A stretch of 14,390 bases of DNA from CAYNUJ01 sp964573255. Lineage in GTDB: Bacteria > Bacteroidota > Ignavibacteria > Ignavibacteriales > Melioribacteraceae. How positions within the stretch are numbered: the stretch's first letter is position 1; each line of letters opens with the position of its first letter. Both the position numbers and the translations under genes were made by a program. The stretch covers positions 1 through 14,390 of the forward strand of contig CAZNJB010000057.1 of NCBI GenBank assembly GCA_964573255.1. The letters run 5' to 3'. This document shows, one piece after another, positions 5,025-13,657 of the stretch. The notes under the pieces were generated by a model. It was not told the DNA's origin. It worked only from the letters and a program-made list of their open reading frames with translations, and did not search any database.

Positions 5025-7565
5025 ATGATTAAAAATGGTCTTACAAACCTAAAAATATTTGTACTATTTGTTCTGGTATTTCCTATGATAATTCTAGGGC
5101 AAGATAATGGAATTATTAAGGGAAAGATTACCGATAAGAACAATGATCCAATTCCGTCGGTGAATGTTTTGCTGACCGGAACGACGATCGGTGCTGCTAC
5201 GGACTTAGAGGGAAATTACATTATTGAAAATATTCCTGCCGGTGAGTATACACTCAAAGCATCAGCAATCGGTTATCAGGAAGTTACATTAAAAGTAAAA
5301 GTTGGAGCAGGAAAAACTCTTGTACAGAATTTCCAACTTAAAGAAGATATCCTATTAATGGAAGGTGTTGTTGTAAGTGGTACTGCTGGCGGTGCCGGTG
5401 TTAAGAAGAAAGATGCGAGTTTCGCAATTACAACTATTACGCCAGCTGAAGTAGAACAATTATCTCCACCAAGTACTGCCGCAGCTTTAGAATTGGTACC
5501 CGGTGTTTGGTCGGAAAGTTCCGGTGGTGTTGCCGGTGCTAATATATTTGTAAGAGGTCTTCCTTCAGGTGGTGATGCACCTTTTGTTACAATGTCTATA
5601 AACGGTGCTCCTATCTATGGAACTCAAACCTTGTCTTTTCTCGAGCAAAGTACTTTATTCAGAATTGACGAAACCGTAGCTTCAACAGAAGCATTAAGAG
5701 GCGGTCCTAGTTCAGTTTTTTCGAACGGTGAAAATGGTTTGACAACAAACTTTATGTTGAAAAGGGGAAGTGATCAAACCCTCGGAAGAGTTAAATACAC
5801 AACGTCTGATTATAATTTGCAAAGATTTGATGTTGTTCTGAGTGGTCCTATAGCCAAAAAATTCTATTATATGGTTGGCGGCTATTTGACAACTAGTCCG
5901 GGAATTAGAAATACCGAATTTAACGCTGAAAAGGGAGGTCAATTTACAGTACAATTGACAAAAGTATTCGACAAAGGTGTATTAAACGGATTCGCTAGAT
6001 TAACTGACGATCACGGACAATGGGTATTACCTATGGCACTCGGAACCGGAAACGATCCGGGAACATTTTCTCCATTGGGAAATGCTACACGTTTCAGAAC
6101 CCTAAGAATAAATGCTCAGGGTGATAGCGCTCAGTTCGATTTTTCTAAAGGACGTGGTTGGAAAGGATTAGTCGGTGGAATTAATTTTGATTATGATTTA
6201 GGAGATAATTGGACTGTAAGAGACAACTTATCTTACACTAACGGTGATGCAGATACTTATGGTCTCGTTCCAAACGGTAGTGCAATGAGAGTTGAAGATC
6301 TTACTGCAAAATTAGGCACTACGTCTTTAGAAACTGTTGGAGGTAAAACTCTAACATCCGGATATGTCCAAAGTTACGGTTTTTGGGTTGTTCAAAAACA
6401 AATCCAATCTTTCACTAATGATTTGAGTATATCAAAAGTATTCGGTGATCATAACGTAACTGTCGGTGCATATCAAGCATTTTGGTCTTCAAATGATTTC
6501 TGGACATTAGGAAACCAAGCACTCATCCACAATGTTGCCAATGGTGACATCATTAAGGATGTATCTCCAGATGAAGTGGCTGGAAGTTGGAATTATGGTT
6601 TGAATGAAGCCGGTGATGCACGGATGACCGGACTTTACATTGCCGATTCTTGGCAAGCAAACAGTAGAATTCGTTTAGATCTTGGTCTTCGTTATAACAT
6701 ATATGCCTTGAATTTTACTTTAGACCATGGTGCTTTTCCTGATGGTGTAACAGATAAAACTGCAAATCTGGATGGACAGGATTGGTCCGGTACAGCTGCT
6801 TTAAACTATGCATTCAATAGTGATTTGGGAGTATTTGTTCGTGGTTCAAAAGGTGCATTATTCCCACATTTCGATGAAATTAGAGACGGGGATCTCTACC
6901 GTCTTGATGGTGGAGAAGTAAACACCGATGCTAATGGAACTATCAGATCAGTAAAAGGAACAGTTCTTCCCAATCTTTTCAATCAATATGAAGTAGGTCT
7001 AAAATTCACCCACGATGTGTACAGCTTATTCTTAACAGGTTTCTTGAACAGCGTAGAAATAACCGATGGTGGTGTAGGATCTGTTTGGCAAGCTGCACTG
7101 CTAAAAACAAGAACATACGGATTTGAAGCCGATGCTGGTTTAAGCATTGATAATTTCAGAGTTAAATTAATCGGTACTTACCAGAAGGGTGAAATTACAG
7201 AATCAATCAAAGCACCCGAAGTAGTTGGAAATGAAATTTGGCGTCAACCAAATGTTCAATTACGTGTTGCTCCTAGCTATAATTTCAAATTAGGAAATAA
7301 ATTAAATGCATTAGTTTACGGAGCATTCAGATACGTCGGTTCTCGCTGGAACGATAGAGGAAATACTTATCAATTAGATGCCTTTACAAAAGTTGATGCA
7401 GGTATCAGTTTATCTACTGCAAATGGCCTTACATTCAATCTCAGAGGCGATAACCTCACAGATTCCGAAGGCTTAACCGAAGGCGATCCTAGAGATCCAA
7501 TAGCTAAAAACGGACGTCCCATTTTGGGTCGTTCATTTAATTTCTCAATTTCAGTCGATTTTTAA
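5025..7565 (+). CDS. TonB-dependent outer-membrane receptor with N-terminal carboxypeptidase-like domain
   Basis: The 846-aa product is an outer-membrane active transporter. It has a signal peptide (about 1-25, ending in ...ILGQ), a carboxypeptidase-D regulatory-like beta-sandwich (about 29-105, with PIPSVNVLLTGT and GNYIIENIPAGEYTL), a TonB-box-like segment LMEGVVVSG (111-119), a plug (about 128-248, with IFVRGLPSG and ALRGGPSSVFSNGENG), and a 22-strand-type barrel ending in the aromatic FNFSISVDF (838-846), whose terminal Phe suits BAM-dependent assembly. The ATG is fixed by AGGAGG 6 nt upstream, the best ribosome binding site in the window, suggesting high expression. It is preceded by a sigma54 promoter and followed by a strong terminator, so it appears to be transcribed alone. 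No SusD-like lipoprotein gene follows, unlike classical glycan loci, which fits uptake of a small soluble substrate. Trehalose or a related disaccharide is inferred only from neighbours. Confidence 0.95.
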   Translation: MIKNGLTNLKIFVLFVLVFPMIILGQDNGIIKGKITDKNNDPIPSVNVLLTGTTIGAATDLEGNYIIENIPAGEYTLKASAIGYQEVTLKVKVGAGKTLVQNFQLKEDILLMEGVVVSGTAGGAGVKKKDASFAITTITPAEVEQLSPPSTAAALELVPGVWSESSGGVAGANIFVRGLPSGGDAPFVTMSINGAPIYGTQTLSFLEQSTLFRIDETVASTEALRGGPSSVFSNGENGLTTNFMLKRGSDQTLGRVKYTTSDYNLQRFDVVLSGPIAKKFYYMVGGYLTTSPGIRNTEFNAEKGGQFTVQLTKVFDKGVLNGFARLTDDHGQWVLPMALGTGNDPGTFSPLGNATRFRTLRINAQGDSAQFDFSKGRGWKGLVGGINFDYDLGDNWTVRDNLSYTNGDADTYGLVPNGSAMRVEDLTAKLGTTSLETVGGKTLTSGYVQSYGFWVVQKQIQSFTNDLSISKVFGDHNVTVGAYQAFWSSNDFWTLGNQALIHNVANGDIIKDVSPDEVAGSWNYGLNEAGDARMTGLYIADSWQANSRIRLDLGLRYNIYALNFTLDHGAFPDGVTDKTANLDGQDWSGTAALNYAFNSDLGVFVRGSKGALFPHFDEIRDGDLYRLDGGEVNTDANGTIRSVKGTVLPNLFNQYEVGLKFTHDVYSLFLTGFLNSVEITDGGVGSVWQAALLKTRTYGFEADAGLSIDNFRVKLIGTYQKGEITESIKAPEVVGNEIWRQPNVQLRVAPSYNFKLGNKLNALVYGAFRYVGSRWNDRGNTYQLDAFTKVDAGISLSTANGLTFNLRGDNLTDSEGLTEGDPRDPIAKNGRPILGRSFNFSISVDF

Positions 7566-7609
7566 TTACAGGACTTGAAATTGTTTAGGTGATGGTTAGT
7601 TGTGGTTTG

Positions 7610-7659
7610 GTGTAATGCAGACCAATTTTTACCCTTTAGTGGTCTGCGTTACACTTTTT
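7610..7659 (+). terminator. Strong intrinsic terminator after the receptor gene
   Basis: GTGTAATGCAGACCA (7610-7624) pairs with TGGTCTGCGTTACAC (7640-7654) to form a 15-bp stem with a single G-U-type mismatch and a 15-nt loop, followed by TTTTT. It starts 45 bp after the receptor stop codon. It is the clearest terminator in the window and separates the receptor transcript from the downstream enzyme genes, which must therefore have their own promoter. Confidence 0.9.
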
Positions 7660-7798
7660 ATTGATATGCGAATATTAGTTCTTTTCCAGGGAAAAGACGG
7701 CTGTATATATAAGTTATAATTATAGTATGACGTTTATAACAATAGTTAGAAAGCTTAAGTAAATTGATAATTTTTTTAATGTTCTAAGTGGAGAAAAA
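7660..7798 (+). promoter_or_regulatory. Presumed promoter region of the glucosidase-transporter-trehalase cluster
   Basis: Because a strong terminator ends just upstream, this A/T-rich stretch should carry the promoter of the next gene. A TATAAT hexamer lies at 7715-7720, but no good -35 element is found at the proper distance (AAAAGA at 7692-7697). No sigma54 -24/-12 pair and no TGACAACA repeat occurs here, so I see no sign that the sensor system directly controls these genes. The ribosome binding site GGAG at 7790-7793 lies 5 nt before the TTG start and helps fix it. Confidence 0.3.
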
Positions 7799-9988
7799 TT
7801 GTCTAAATTAAAATTGTTAATAGTATTTGCGAGTATATTTTTATTAACTAACGGTTTAGTTAAATCTCAAGATTCGACTTTTATATTAAATACAGGTAAA
7901 ACGGAAGAATATTTTCAGACTTACCTTGGGAACGGACATTTTAGCATTACTTCTTCTCAACTTGGATTACTTCCCACCGAATCATATATGATTAAATACT
8001 ATGATCACGCTAAAAATGATATTCCCAGAATAGCTGCCTTACCCGAGTGGAACGAAATAAATTATTATGACGGTGTTGGATGGTTGAATGGAATTGACAT
8101 AAATTCCGAAAAAATAATCGAATACACCCAAACTTTGGATATGTGGAATGGACTTCTAAGAACTTCTTTTACTAGGAAGGATTCCGAATTGAGATCAACG
8201 AAAATTGATGTAACTACTTTTGTTTCGAGAAGTAATAAAAATTTGGCAGTCATAAGATTAGAATTAACTCCAAATTTTTCCGATATGATCAAACTGAAAT
8301 TCCCGATTAAAGAGAGAGAACGTCCCAATAGATTTGATCTTGAAATATTAAAAGAAGCACCGGCATCAGAGGAAGGGAAATTTCCTAAGTTCTGGTATCC
8401 GGGATTTTCTGAAATCATTAAAATTGATGGAAGCAAAAATGATTTTGGCGGTGAAGTATCAGCTCTTATTCAAAGTGAAGGAAGACATACAAAAGCTGCA
8501 ATTGGATTATTAGTATTTTATGAGCCCATTGATAAAGGAACAGAAATATTTGTAAACAAAGAAAGCAACTCCGCTGATATTGAAATAAGATTGAATGCGG
8601 TGAAGGGGAAAAAATATATATTTTACAAATTAGTTTCTGTTGTTCCACAATCAAAAAAAGAAACTGATTTAAGAACTGAAGTATTAAATATTCTGAGAGA
8701 CTCGAAAAAACTTGGATATGAACAGCTCTACAAAAATCATTGTGAAAGCTGGCATGAGTTATGGGCGACTGATATTGTGATAGAAGGGGACACGGAATTA
8801 CAAAAGATTATACACTCAATGATCTTTTATCTCTTAGGTAGTGCGGATAGATTTACGGAATTTGGTATTCCGCCAATGGGATTATCATCGTCCGGATATT
8901 TCGGACATATATTCTGGGACTCGGATATATACATGATGCCGGCGCTATTATTAATGCATCCGCAAATTGCACAATCTTTAGTTGCTTTTAGAGGGAAAAC
9001 ATTACCAGCTGCAATAAATAATTCTGATAAAAATAATTTTGACGGTGCAATGTATCCGTGGGAATCCGATGAAATTGGCAATGAAACCACACCATTTTTT
9101 GCTTATCAGAACGCACTGAAAGAAAATCATATTATCGGTGATGTTGCTTTTGCTCAATGGCAATACTTTTGTGCAACGAGGGATACGAATTATTTACGCA
9201 CGACCGGAGCCGAAATTATTAGGGCAACTGCGAATTTCTGGGTATCCAGATCTAGTTATAATAATGCTAAAAATGCGTATGAAATCAGAGATGTCATTTC
9301 TGTTAGTGAAACGGGTAGATTAGTAACTAACGAAACTTATACTAATGCAGTAGCTAAAATAAATTTAGATCTAGCTATTAAAGTTTCTGAGCTGTTTAAT
9401 ATGGACATCAATCCCAAATGGAAAGAGATTAGGGATGGTTTATTTATTCCTTTTGATAAAGATAATTTATTCCATCCATCTTTCGAAGGGGCTAAACAAT
9501 ACGGGAATGTAAATGTTTTCTGGTCCAGCATAGTCAACTTACTAGCTTATCCCTTGCAAGTGGAAATGAATGATACTGTAAAAATGAATGACTTAAAGTA
9601 TGCTGTAAGTAGTTTAACCAGAAACGGTGCCGGTGCTATGATGGGGAGTAATTTTTTGCCAATAATAGCAGCAGAACTTGAAGATGAAGATATGATGAAT
9701 TTTACAATTGAAAAAACCCTCAAAGGATATTTAAGACCTCCATTTAATGTACTGTCTGAAACACACAATAATGTTTCGGTTAATTTTTTGACAGGAGCAG
9801 GTGCATTCTTACAACAGGTGATTTACGGATATACCGGTTTAAGAATAACCGATCATGGGGTTATTCCAAAATATAAACCTCTGCTACCAAATGGAATAAA
9901 GAAACTTACACTGCGTAATTTTACTCTTAACGGGGAAAAGTATGATATCGTTGTATCGAATGGGAAAATAGAAAAATATAAAAAATGA
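7799..9988 (+). CDS. Secreted GH65-family alpha-glucosidase (acid trehalase / kojibiose hydrolase type)
   Basis: The 729-aa protein has a signal peptide (about 1-23, ...GLVKSQ, no lipobox cysteine) and should be periplasmic. An N-terminal beta-sandwich (about 33-300) precedes an (alpha/alpha)6 barrel (about 335-690) with GH65 signatures: GYFGHIFWDSDIYMMP (366-381), GAMYPWES (416-423) and, at the catalytic site, SVSETGRLVTNETYTN (501-516), where Glu504 aligns with the general acid of the usual PDE motif. The late motif NFLTGAGAFLQQVIYGYTGLR follows the pattern of the hydrolytic branch (yeast acid trehalase, human PGGHG, bacterial kojibiose hydrolases) rather than the phosphate-binding serine motif of disaccharide phosphorylases. 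It therefore most likely hydrolyses an inverting alpha-glucosidic bond; alpha-1,1 (trehalose) and alpha-1,2 (kojibiose) are both possible, and the GH37 trehalase nearby favours the first weakly. The TTG start fits the GGAG site. The 113-bp gap to the transporter gene suggests co-transcription. Confidence 0.85.
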   Translation: MSKLKLLIVFASIFLLTNGLVKSQDSTFILNTGKTEEYFQTYLGNGHFSITSSQLGLLPTESYMIKYYDHAKNDIPRIAALPEWNEINYYDGVGWLNGIDINSEKIIEYTQTLDMWNGLLRTSFTRKDSELRSTKIDVTTFVSRSNKNLAVIRLELTPNFSDMIKLKFPIKERERPNRFDLEILKEAPASEEGKFPKFWYPGFSEIIKIDGSKNDFGGEVSALIQSEGRHTKAAIGLLVFYEPIDKGTEIFVNKESNSADIEIRLNAVKGKKYIFYKLVSVVPQSKKETDLRTEVLNILRDSKKLGYEQLYKNHCESWHELWATDIVIEGDTELQKIIHSMIFYLLGSADRFTEFGIPPMGLSSSGYFGHIFWDSDIYMMPALLLMHPQIAQSLVAFRGKTLPAAINNSDKNNFDGAMYPWESDEIGNETTPFFAYQNALKENHIIGDVAFAQWQYFCATRDTNYLRTTGAEIIRATANFWVSRSSYNNAKNAYEIRDVISVSETGRLVTNETYTNAVAKINLDLAIKVSELFNMDINPKWKEIRDGLFIPFDKDNLFHPSFEGAKQYGNVNVFWSSIVNLLAYPLQVEMNDTVKMNDLKYAVSSLTRNGAGAMMGSNFLPIIAAELEDEDMMNFTIEKTLKGYLRPPFNVLSETHNNVSVNFLTGAGAFLQQVIYGYTGLRITDHGVIPKYKPLLPNGIKKLTLRNFTLNGEKYDIVVSNGKIEKYKK

Positions 9989-10004
9989 AAATAAATGAGG
10001 TGGA

Positions 10005-10040
10005 ATGAGAATTAGCTCAGGTGAGAATATAAAATTATGA
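10005..10040 (+). other. Possible 11-residue leader micro-ORF upstream of the transporter
   Basis: ATG at 10005 opens an 11-codon frame (MRISSGENIKL) preceded by GAGGTGG (9997-10003), whose GAGG core lies 4 nt before the start. Its TGA stop overlaps the ATG of a second micro-ORF (ATGA, 10037-10040). The peptide has no recognisable function; if translated it would act through coupling rather than as a protein. Chance occurrence is a real possibility. Confidence 0.2.
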
Positions 10041-10102
10041 GCAATGTTTTAGAAAGGATGATTTGTTTTACGAATATGAAGTTATTAGAAGGTGGAAAAT
10101 AA
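10037..10102 (+). other. Possible 21-residue micro-ORF coupled to the transporter start
   Basis: This 21-codon frame starts in an ATGA overlap with the preceding micro-ORF and stops in a TAATG overlap (10100-10104) with the transporter ATG. It begins MSNVLERMICF and ends LLEGGK, and its last codons contain the ribosome binding site GGTGG of the transporter. Such a chain would couple transporter translation to upstream ribosome traffic. There is no sign of protein function. Confidence 0.2.
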
Positions 10103-11328
10103 TGTCGAACTGGAAGATTAAATTATCACTCTTTTTGAACTATTTTATATTTGCCATATTGTTGAATACTGTCGGTATAGTAATTGCGGAAGTAATAGAA
10201 CAATATCAAATTAGTAGAATAACAGCCGGATCCTTAGAAGCATATAAAGACTTATCAATTATGATTGCATCATTTATAGTTGCATCCTACATTCCGAAAA
10301 TAGGCTACAAAAGAACGATGATGCTTGGCTTATTTATAGTAACAGTTGGATGCATACTAATTGCTTCAATCACTCAATATTGGGTTACACCTCTGTTATA
10401 TGTATCTGTCGGGGCAAGTTTCGCACTGATAAAGGTATCTGTTTATTCTACTCTGGGTATAATAACTAAAAACCAAAAAGAACATACTAGTTTGATGAAT
10501 ACATTGGAAGGTATTTTTATGGTTGGTTCTTTATCGGGACCAATTTTCTTTTCACTTATGATAAGTACAAGTAAATGGAATCACACATATTGGATATTAG
10601 CTGTATTATCACTTTTAGCTATAATATTATTGTATTTAACGGATTTAAATGAAGAAAATATTCACGAAGAATCAAAGCAATCAGGCTTTTTTGAAATGTT
10701 TAAATTGCTCAGATATCCAATGGTTATAGTTTTTATTATTGCAGCATTTCTTTATGTAATGATCGAACAAAGTTTAGGCACTTGGCTTCCGACATTCAAC
10801 AAAGAAATATTTAATCTTACTGCTGCACAATCAGCATCCTTTTTGAGCATATATGCTGGCTCGATTGCTTTAAGTAGATTTTTGGTTGGCTATTTAGTTA
10901 AGAAAATATCTTGGTTTAAGTTACAATTGTTTTATTTATTGATAGCAGGCATTATAATTATATTCGTCTTGCTCAATTCATCTGATATGAAAGTAGCACC
11001 TTTCGAGTATTGGTTCCAGGCACCTCCTTTAGCTTTCTTACTTTCTATTGTAGGATTTTTTCTTGGTCCAATTTATCCGACAATTTGTTCTATTGTTTTG
11101 AGCAAACTTCGTAAGATTCATCAAAGTTCGATGACAGGGCTAATCATTATATTTTCTGCATTAGGAGGAACTTCGGGATCCCTTATAATAGGATTAATAT
11201 CCGATAATTTTAATGTGCATACGGCTTTCTATTTCCCGATTATACCAATTGCATTGTTGGCAATTACTCTCGTGCCTTATCATAATCTTTCAAATAAATT
11301 TTCGGAAACAACGGAGCAAGAGAATTAA
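10102..11328 (+). CDS. MFS sugar transporter (12 membrane helices)
   Basis: The 408-aa protein is almost entirely hydrophobic, with about twelve predicted helices in two halves and a polar central loop (around residues 193-208, NEENIHEESKQSG). The GYKRTMMLG loop after helix 2 and LSRFLVGYLVKK around helix 8 match the loop motifs of the major facilitator superfamily. The overall look is close to the FucP/TsgA-like sugar transporters. I chose ATG 10102 because GGTGG (10091-10095) lies 6 nt upstream. A TTG at 10063 would add 13 hydrophilic residues (RRWK...) and cannot be excluded. The trehalase start follows its stop by only 3 nt, so the two are surely co-transcribed. This suggests import of intact trehalose for the cytoplasmic trehalase, though glucose released by the periplasmic GH65 enzyme is an alternative substrate. 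Superfamily is certain, substrate inferred. Confidence 0.88.
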   Translation: MSNWKIKLSLFLNYFIFAILLNTVGIVIAEVIEQYQISRITAGSLEAYKDLSIMIASFIVASYIPKIGYKRTMMLGLFIVTVGCILIASITQYWVTPLLYVSVGASFALIKVSVYSTLGIITKNQKEHTSLMNTLEGIFMVGSLSGPIFFSLMISTSKWNHTYWILAVLSLLAIILLYLTDLNEENIHEESKQSGFFEMFKLLRYPMVIVFIIAAFLYVMIEQSLGTWLPTFNKEIFNLTAAQSASFLSIYAGSIALSRFLVGYLVKKISWFKLQLFYLLIAGIIIIFVLLNSSDMKVAPFEYWFQAPPLAFLLSIVGFFLGPIYPTICSIVLSKLRKIHQSSMTGLIIIFSALGGTSGSLIIGLISDNFNVHTAFYFPIIPIALLAITLVPYHNLSNKFSETTEQEN

Positions 11329-11331
11329 ATC

Positions 11332-13215
11332 ATGAAAGTAAAAATCTCTATAGATGAAACATTAACTAGATTATTAGAAATTGCCGATAAAGATAATGAT
11401 AGAAAAATCACTGTTGACGATCCCGGAGAAAAGGTGTTCGAATTAGTTTCCGTTAATGGTGAGAAATACGAAATTACCGGAACATATTACCTATCAAATC
11501 TTTTGCAAGAATTAATTCTGTTGAAAGAGGAAGGGGTAATTGTCGGTGAGATCGATTCGGAATTTATATTTGAAAAACCGGTCGCACGAATAAACAGGAT
11601 GATCAGGAATAAGTATTGGGAAGGTCTTACCAGAGTATTGGACAAAAAAGGAATAGAGAAATCACTAATTGATGATAAAATTATCTCAAATGAATTAAAA
11701 CCAATTTTATATGTTCCGGCTAAAGATGATGAGTCATTCAAATATTACGAAGAACTTTCCAATTCACTCGATAATAGGTTTATAGTTGAGAGATTGGAAG
11801 AGGAATTATCCCCGGAGTACGTTAAGAAATTAAATAAGAAACCGGGGATACTTGCTTTATCAATTAAGAAGGATAAAAACGGTCAAATACAAGCCGAACC
11901 TTTTGTAGTTCCGGGCGGAAGGTTCAATGAGATGTATGGATGGGATAGTTATTTTATTGTTTTAGGATTGATTGAAGACAATAAAATAGAATTGGCTAAA
12001 TCAATGGTAAATCATATGGTTTACGAAATAAACCATTACGGTAAAATATTAAATGCTAATAGAAGTTATTATCTTACAAGATCACAGCCACCATTTTTTA
12101 CTTCAATGCTTTTAGCAGTTATTGAAAATTTAGAATTGAATGAAGAGAACATAACTTGGTTAGAGAAGGGATTAAAAGCAGCTATAAAGGAATATAATGA
12201 TGTTTGGATGAAAGAACCCAGGTTAACATCAAATGGTTTAAGCAGATATTACGGAGAGGGGATTGGAATACCACCCGAAACCGAACCGGGGCATTTTGAT
12301 TATGTTTTCGAAAAATATGCAAAAAAACGTGGTCTGACTATTGATAGATTTGCAGAAAAATATGATACAGGTGATGTTATAGAACCCGAACTGGATGAGT
12401 TTCTTATACACGACAGAAGCTTGAGAGAATCTGGTCATGATACTACTTATCGTTTAATTAATATTTCCGCTTCACTAAATACTATAGACTTAAACTCGCT
12501 TTTATATAAATATGAAATAGATATTCAATTTATAATTGAAAAATATTTTAACGGATCATTTAAATACTCTGATAAAATTAGTTATACATCAGATGAATGG
12601 GCTAAAAAATCTGAGAAACGAAAATTATTAATGAACAAATTGATGTGGAACGAAGAAAAAGGAAGCTATTTTGATTATAATTTTAAAACATCAAGTGTGA
12701 CTAATTATGAATCAGCAACGGCTTTCTATGCAATGTGGTCCGGTTTGGCAGATGAAAAACAAGCTAACAGAATGGTTGAAGAGTTATTGCCAAAGTTGGA
12801 AGCTCCCGGAGGATTGTTATCCACTTCCGAAGAATCGAGAGGAATAATATCGCAGAATAGGCCTCAAAGACAGTGGGATTATCCATTCGGCTGGGCACCA
12901 CATCAAATTATTCTTTGGGAAGCACTTTCCCGTTACGGTTTTCAAGAAATTAGAGAGAAGTTTATTTATAGGTGGCTTTATACCATAGTTAAAAATGCTA
13001 CTCATTATAACGGCACAATACCCGAAAAATTTGATGTCGTAAAAAGAACACACAAAGTATTTGCCGAATATGGAAATGAAGGCACTGATTTTGATTATAT
13101 AACGAGAGAAGGATTTGGATGGGTTAATGCATCTTTTCAGATCGGTGTTAAACTATTAAACCATAATAATGTAGAGAAGTTAAACAATCTTATTCCTCCG
13201 GAATGGATCTTTTAA
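11332..13215 (+). CDS. Cytoplasmic GH37 alpha,alpha-trehalase, fungal neutral-trehalase type with Ca2+-binding domain
   Basis: This 627-aa enzyme hydrolyses alpha,alpha-trehalose to two glucose molecules. Both GH37 signatures are intact: PGGRFNEMYGWDSY (194-207) and QWDYPFGWAP (514-523). The catalytic acid is Asp370 in RESGHDTTYR and the base Glu565 in IPEKFDVV. There is no signal peptide, so it is cytoplasmic. Residues 1-100 match the calcium-binding domain of yeast neutral trehalase: DKDNDRKITVDD (19-30) is a canonical 12-residue EF-hand-like loop with Asp at 1, 3, 5 and 12, followed by GTYYLSNLLQEL. Segments such as EINHYGKILNANRSYY (232-247) also follow the fungal Nth1 pattern more than E. 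coli TreA/TreF. The phosphorylated, 14-3-3-binding tail of the yeast enzyme is absent. It is longer than TreF (549 aa) because of the extra domain. It follows the MFS gene by 3 nt, an obvious import-and-hydrolyse pair. Confidence 0.96.
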   Translation: MKVKISIDETLTRLLEIADKDNDRKITVDDPGEKVFELVSVNGEKYEITGTYYLSNLLQELILLKEEGVIVGEIDSEFIFEKPVARINRMIRNKYWEGLTRVLDKKGIEKSLIDDKIISNELKPILYVPAKDDESFKYYEELSNSLDNRFIVERLEEELSPEYVKKLNKKPGILALSIKKDKNGQIQAEPFVVPGGRFNEMYGWDSYFIVLGLIEDNKIELAKSMVNHMVYEINHYGKILNANRSYYLTRSQPPFFTSMLLAVIENLELNEENITWLEKGLKAAIKEYNDVWMKEPRLTSNGLSRYYGEGIGIPPETEPGHFDYVFEKYAKKRGLTIDRFAEKYDTGDVIEPELDEFLIHDRSLRESGHDTTYRLINISASLNTIDLNSLLYKYEIDIQFIIEKYFNGSFKYSDKISYTSDEWAKKSEKRKLLMNKLMWNEEKGSYFDYNFKTSSVTNYESATAFYAMWSGLADEKQANRMVEELLPKLEAPGGLLSTSEESRGIISQNRPQRQWDYPFGWAPHQIILWEALSRYGFQEIREKFIYRWLYTIVKNATHYNGTIPEKFDVVKRTHKVFAEYGNEGTDFDYITREGFGWVNASFQIGVKLLNHNNVEKLNNLIPPEWIF

Positions 13216-13657
13216 TTCTGATCTATTGGGTATTGGAAATAAAATAAACGTTAGGGAAAAAGTTTATAAATAAGAGGACAATATTATATACAGAATTAAT
13301 AAACCTATTTCTATTTTCCAAGAAATTACATTATTGAATATCGAGAGGAAGAATAAAATAAGTTAATAATACCCCAGTAGTGGCCTTCGTTTAAAACAAT
13401 TCTAACAAAACACTCAATATTATATAGCTAAATTATACATCTCAATGTGAATGATAAACTTCTTAGGAAAACATGATTATCATTAAACCAGTTAGCATAG
13501 GAGATTTTTAGTTTCTCTCTAAACTGACTTGGATTTTTTTTATCATTGCTAAACAAGAAATATAATTATTAAAGATACATATATTAAAATCGATTTTTAT
13601 ATTTTTTAAAAAATAATAGTCAATGAAGTTATTAATGAATAATTAGGATAAAATAAT
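13216..13657. other. 442-bp A/T-rich intergenic region, no gene seen
   Basis: No coding frame or RNA gene is recognised here. AATGGATC (13202-13209) and GATCTATT (13220-13227) form an 8-bp stem with one G-U pair across the trehalase stop, but no T-run follows, so it is a poor terminator candidate. AATGATAA (13450-13457) and TTATCATT (13477-13484) form a perfect 8-bp inverted repeat 19 bp apart. The promoter of the following gene presumably lies here but was not located. Confidence 0.4.

Noticed and set aside
5738..5893. Two further TTTGACAAC sequences inside the receptor gene (5738-5747 and 5885-5893)
   Set aside because: They fall in coding sequence for Leu-Thr-Thr and are downstream of the promoter. 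Codon use explains them, so they are not counted as regulator sites.
7799..9988. Disaccharide phosphorylase (trehalose or kojibiose phosphorylase) reading of the GH65 gene
   Set aside because: The C-terminal motif follows the hydrolase pattern, and a signal peptide would place a phosphorylase away from cytoplasmic phosphate metabolism.
10001..10020. Possible second sigma54 promoter before the transporter (TGGAAT...TTAGCT)
   Set aside because: The GG-to-GC distance is one base too long, the -24 CA is missing and the -12 lacks TTG, so it does not meet the pattern.
13450..13484. AATGATAA/TTATCATT inverted repeat resembling a Fur-box half
   Set aside because: The arms are 19 bp apart and A/T-rich, a full Fur box is not present, and the neighbouring gene has no iron link, so it is likely chance.
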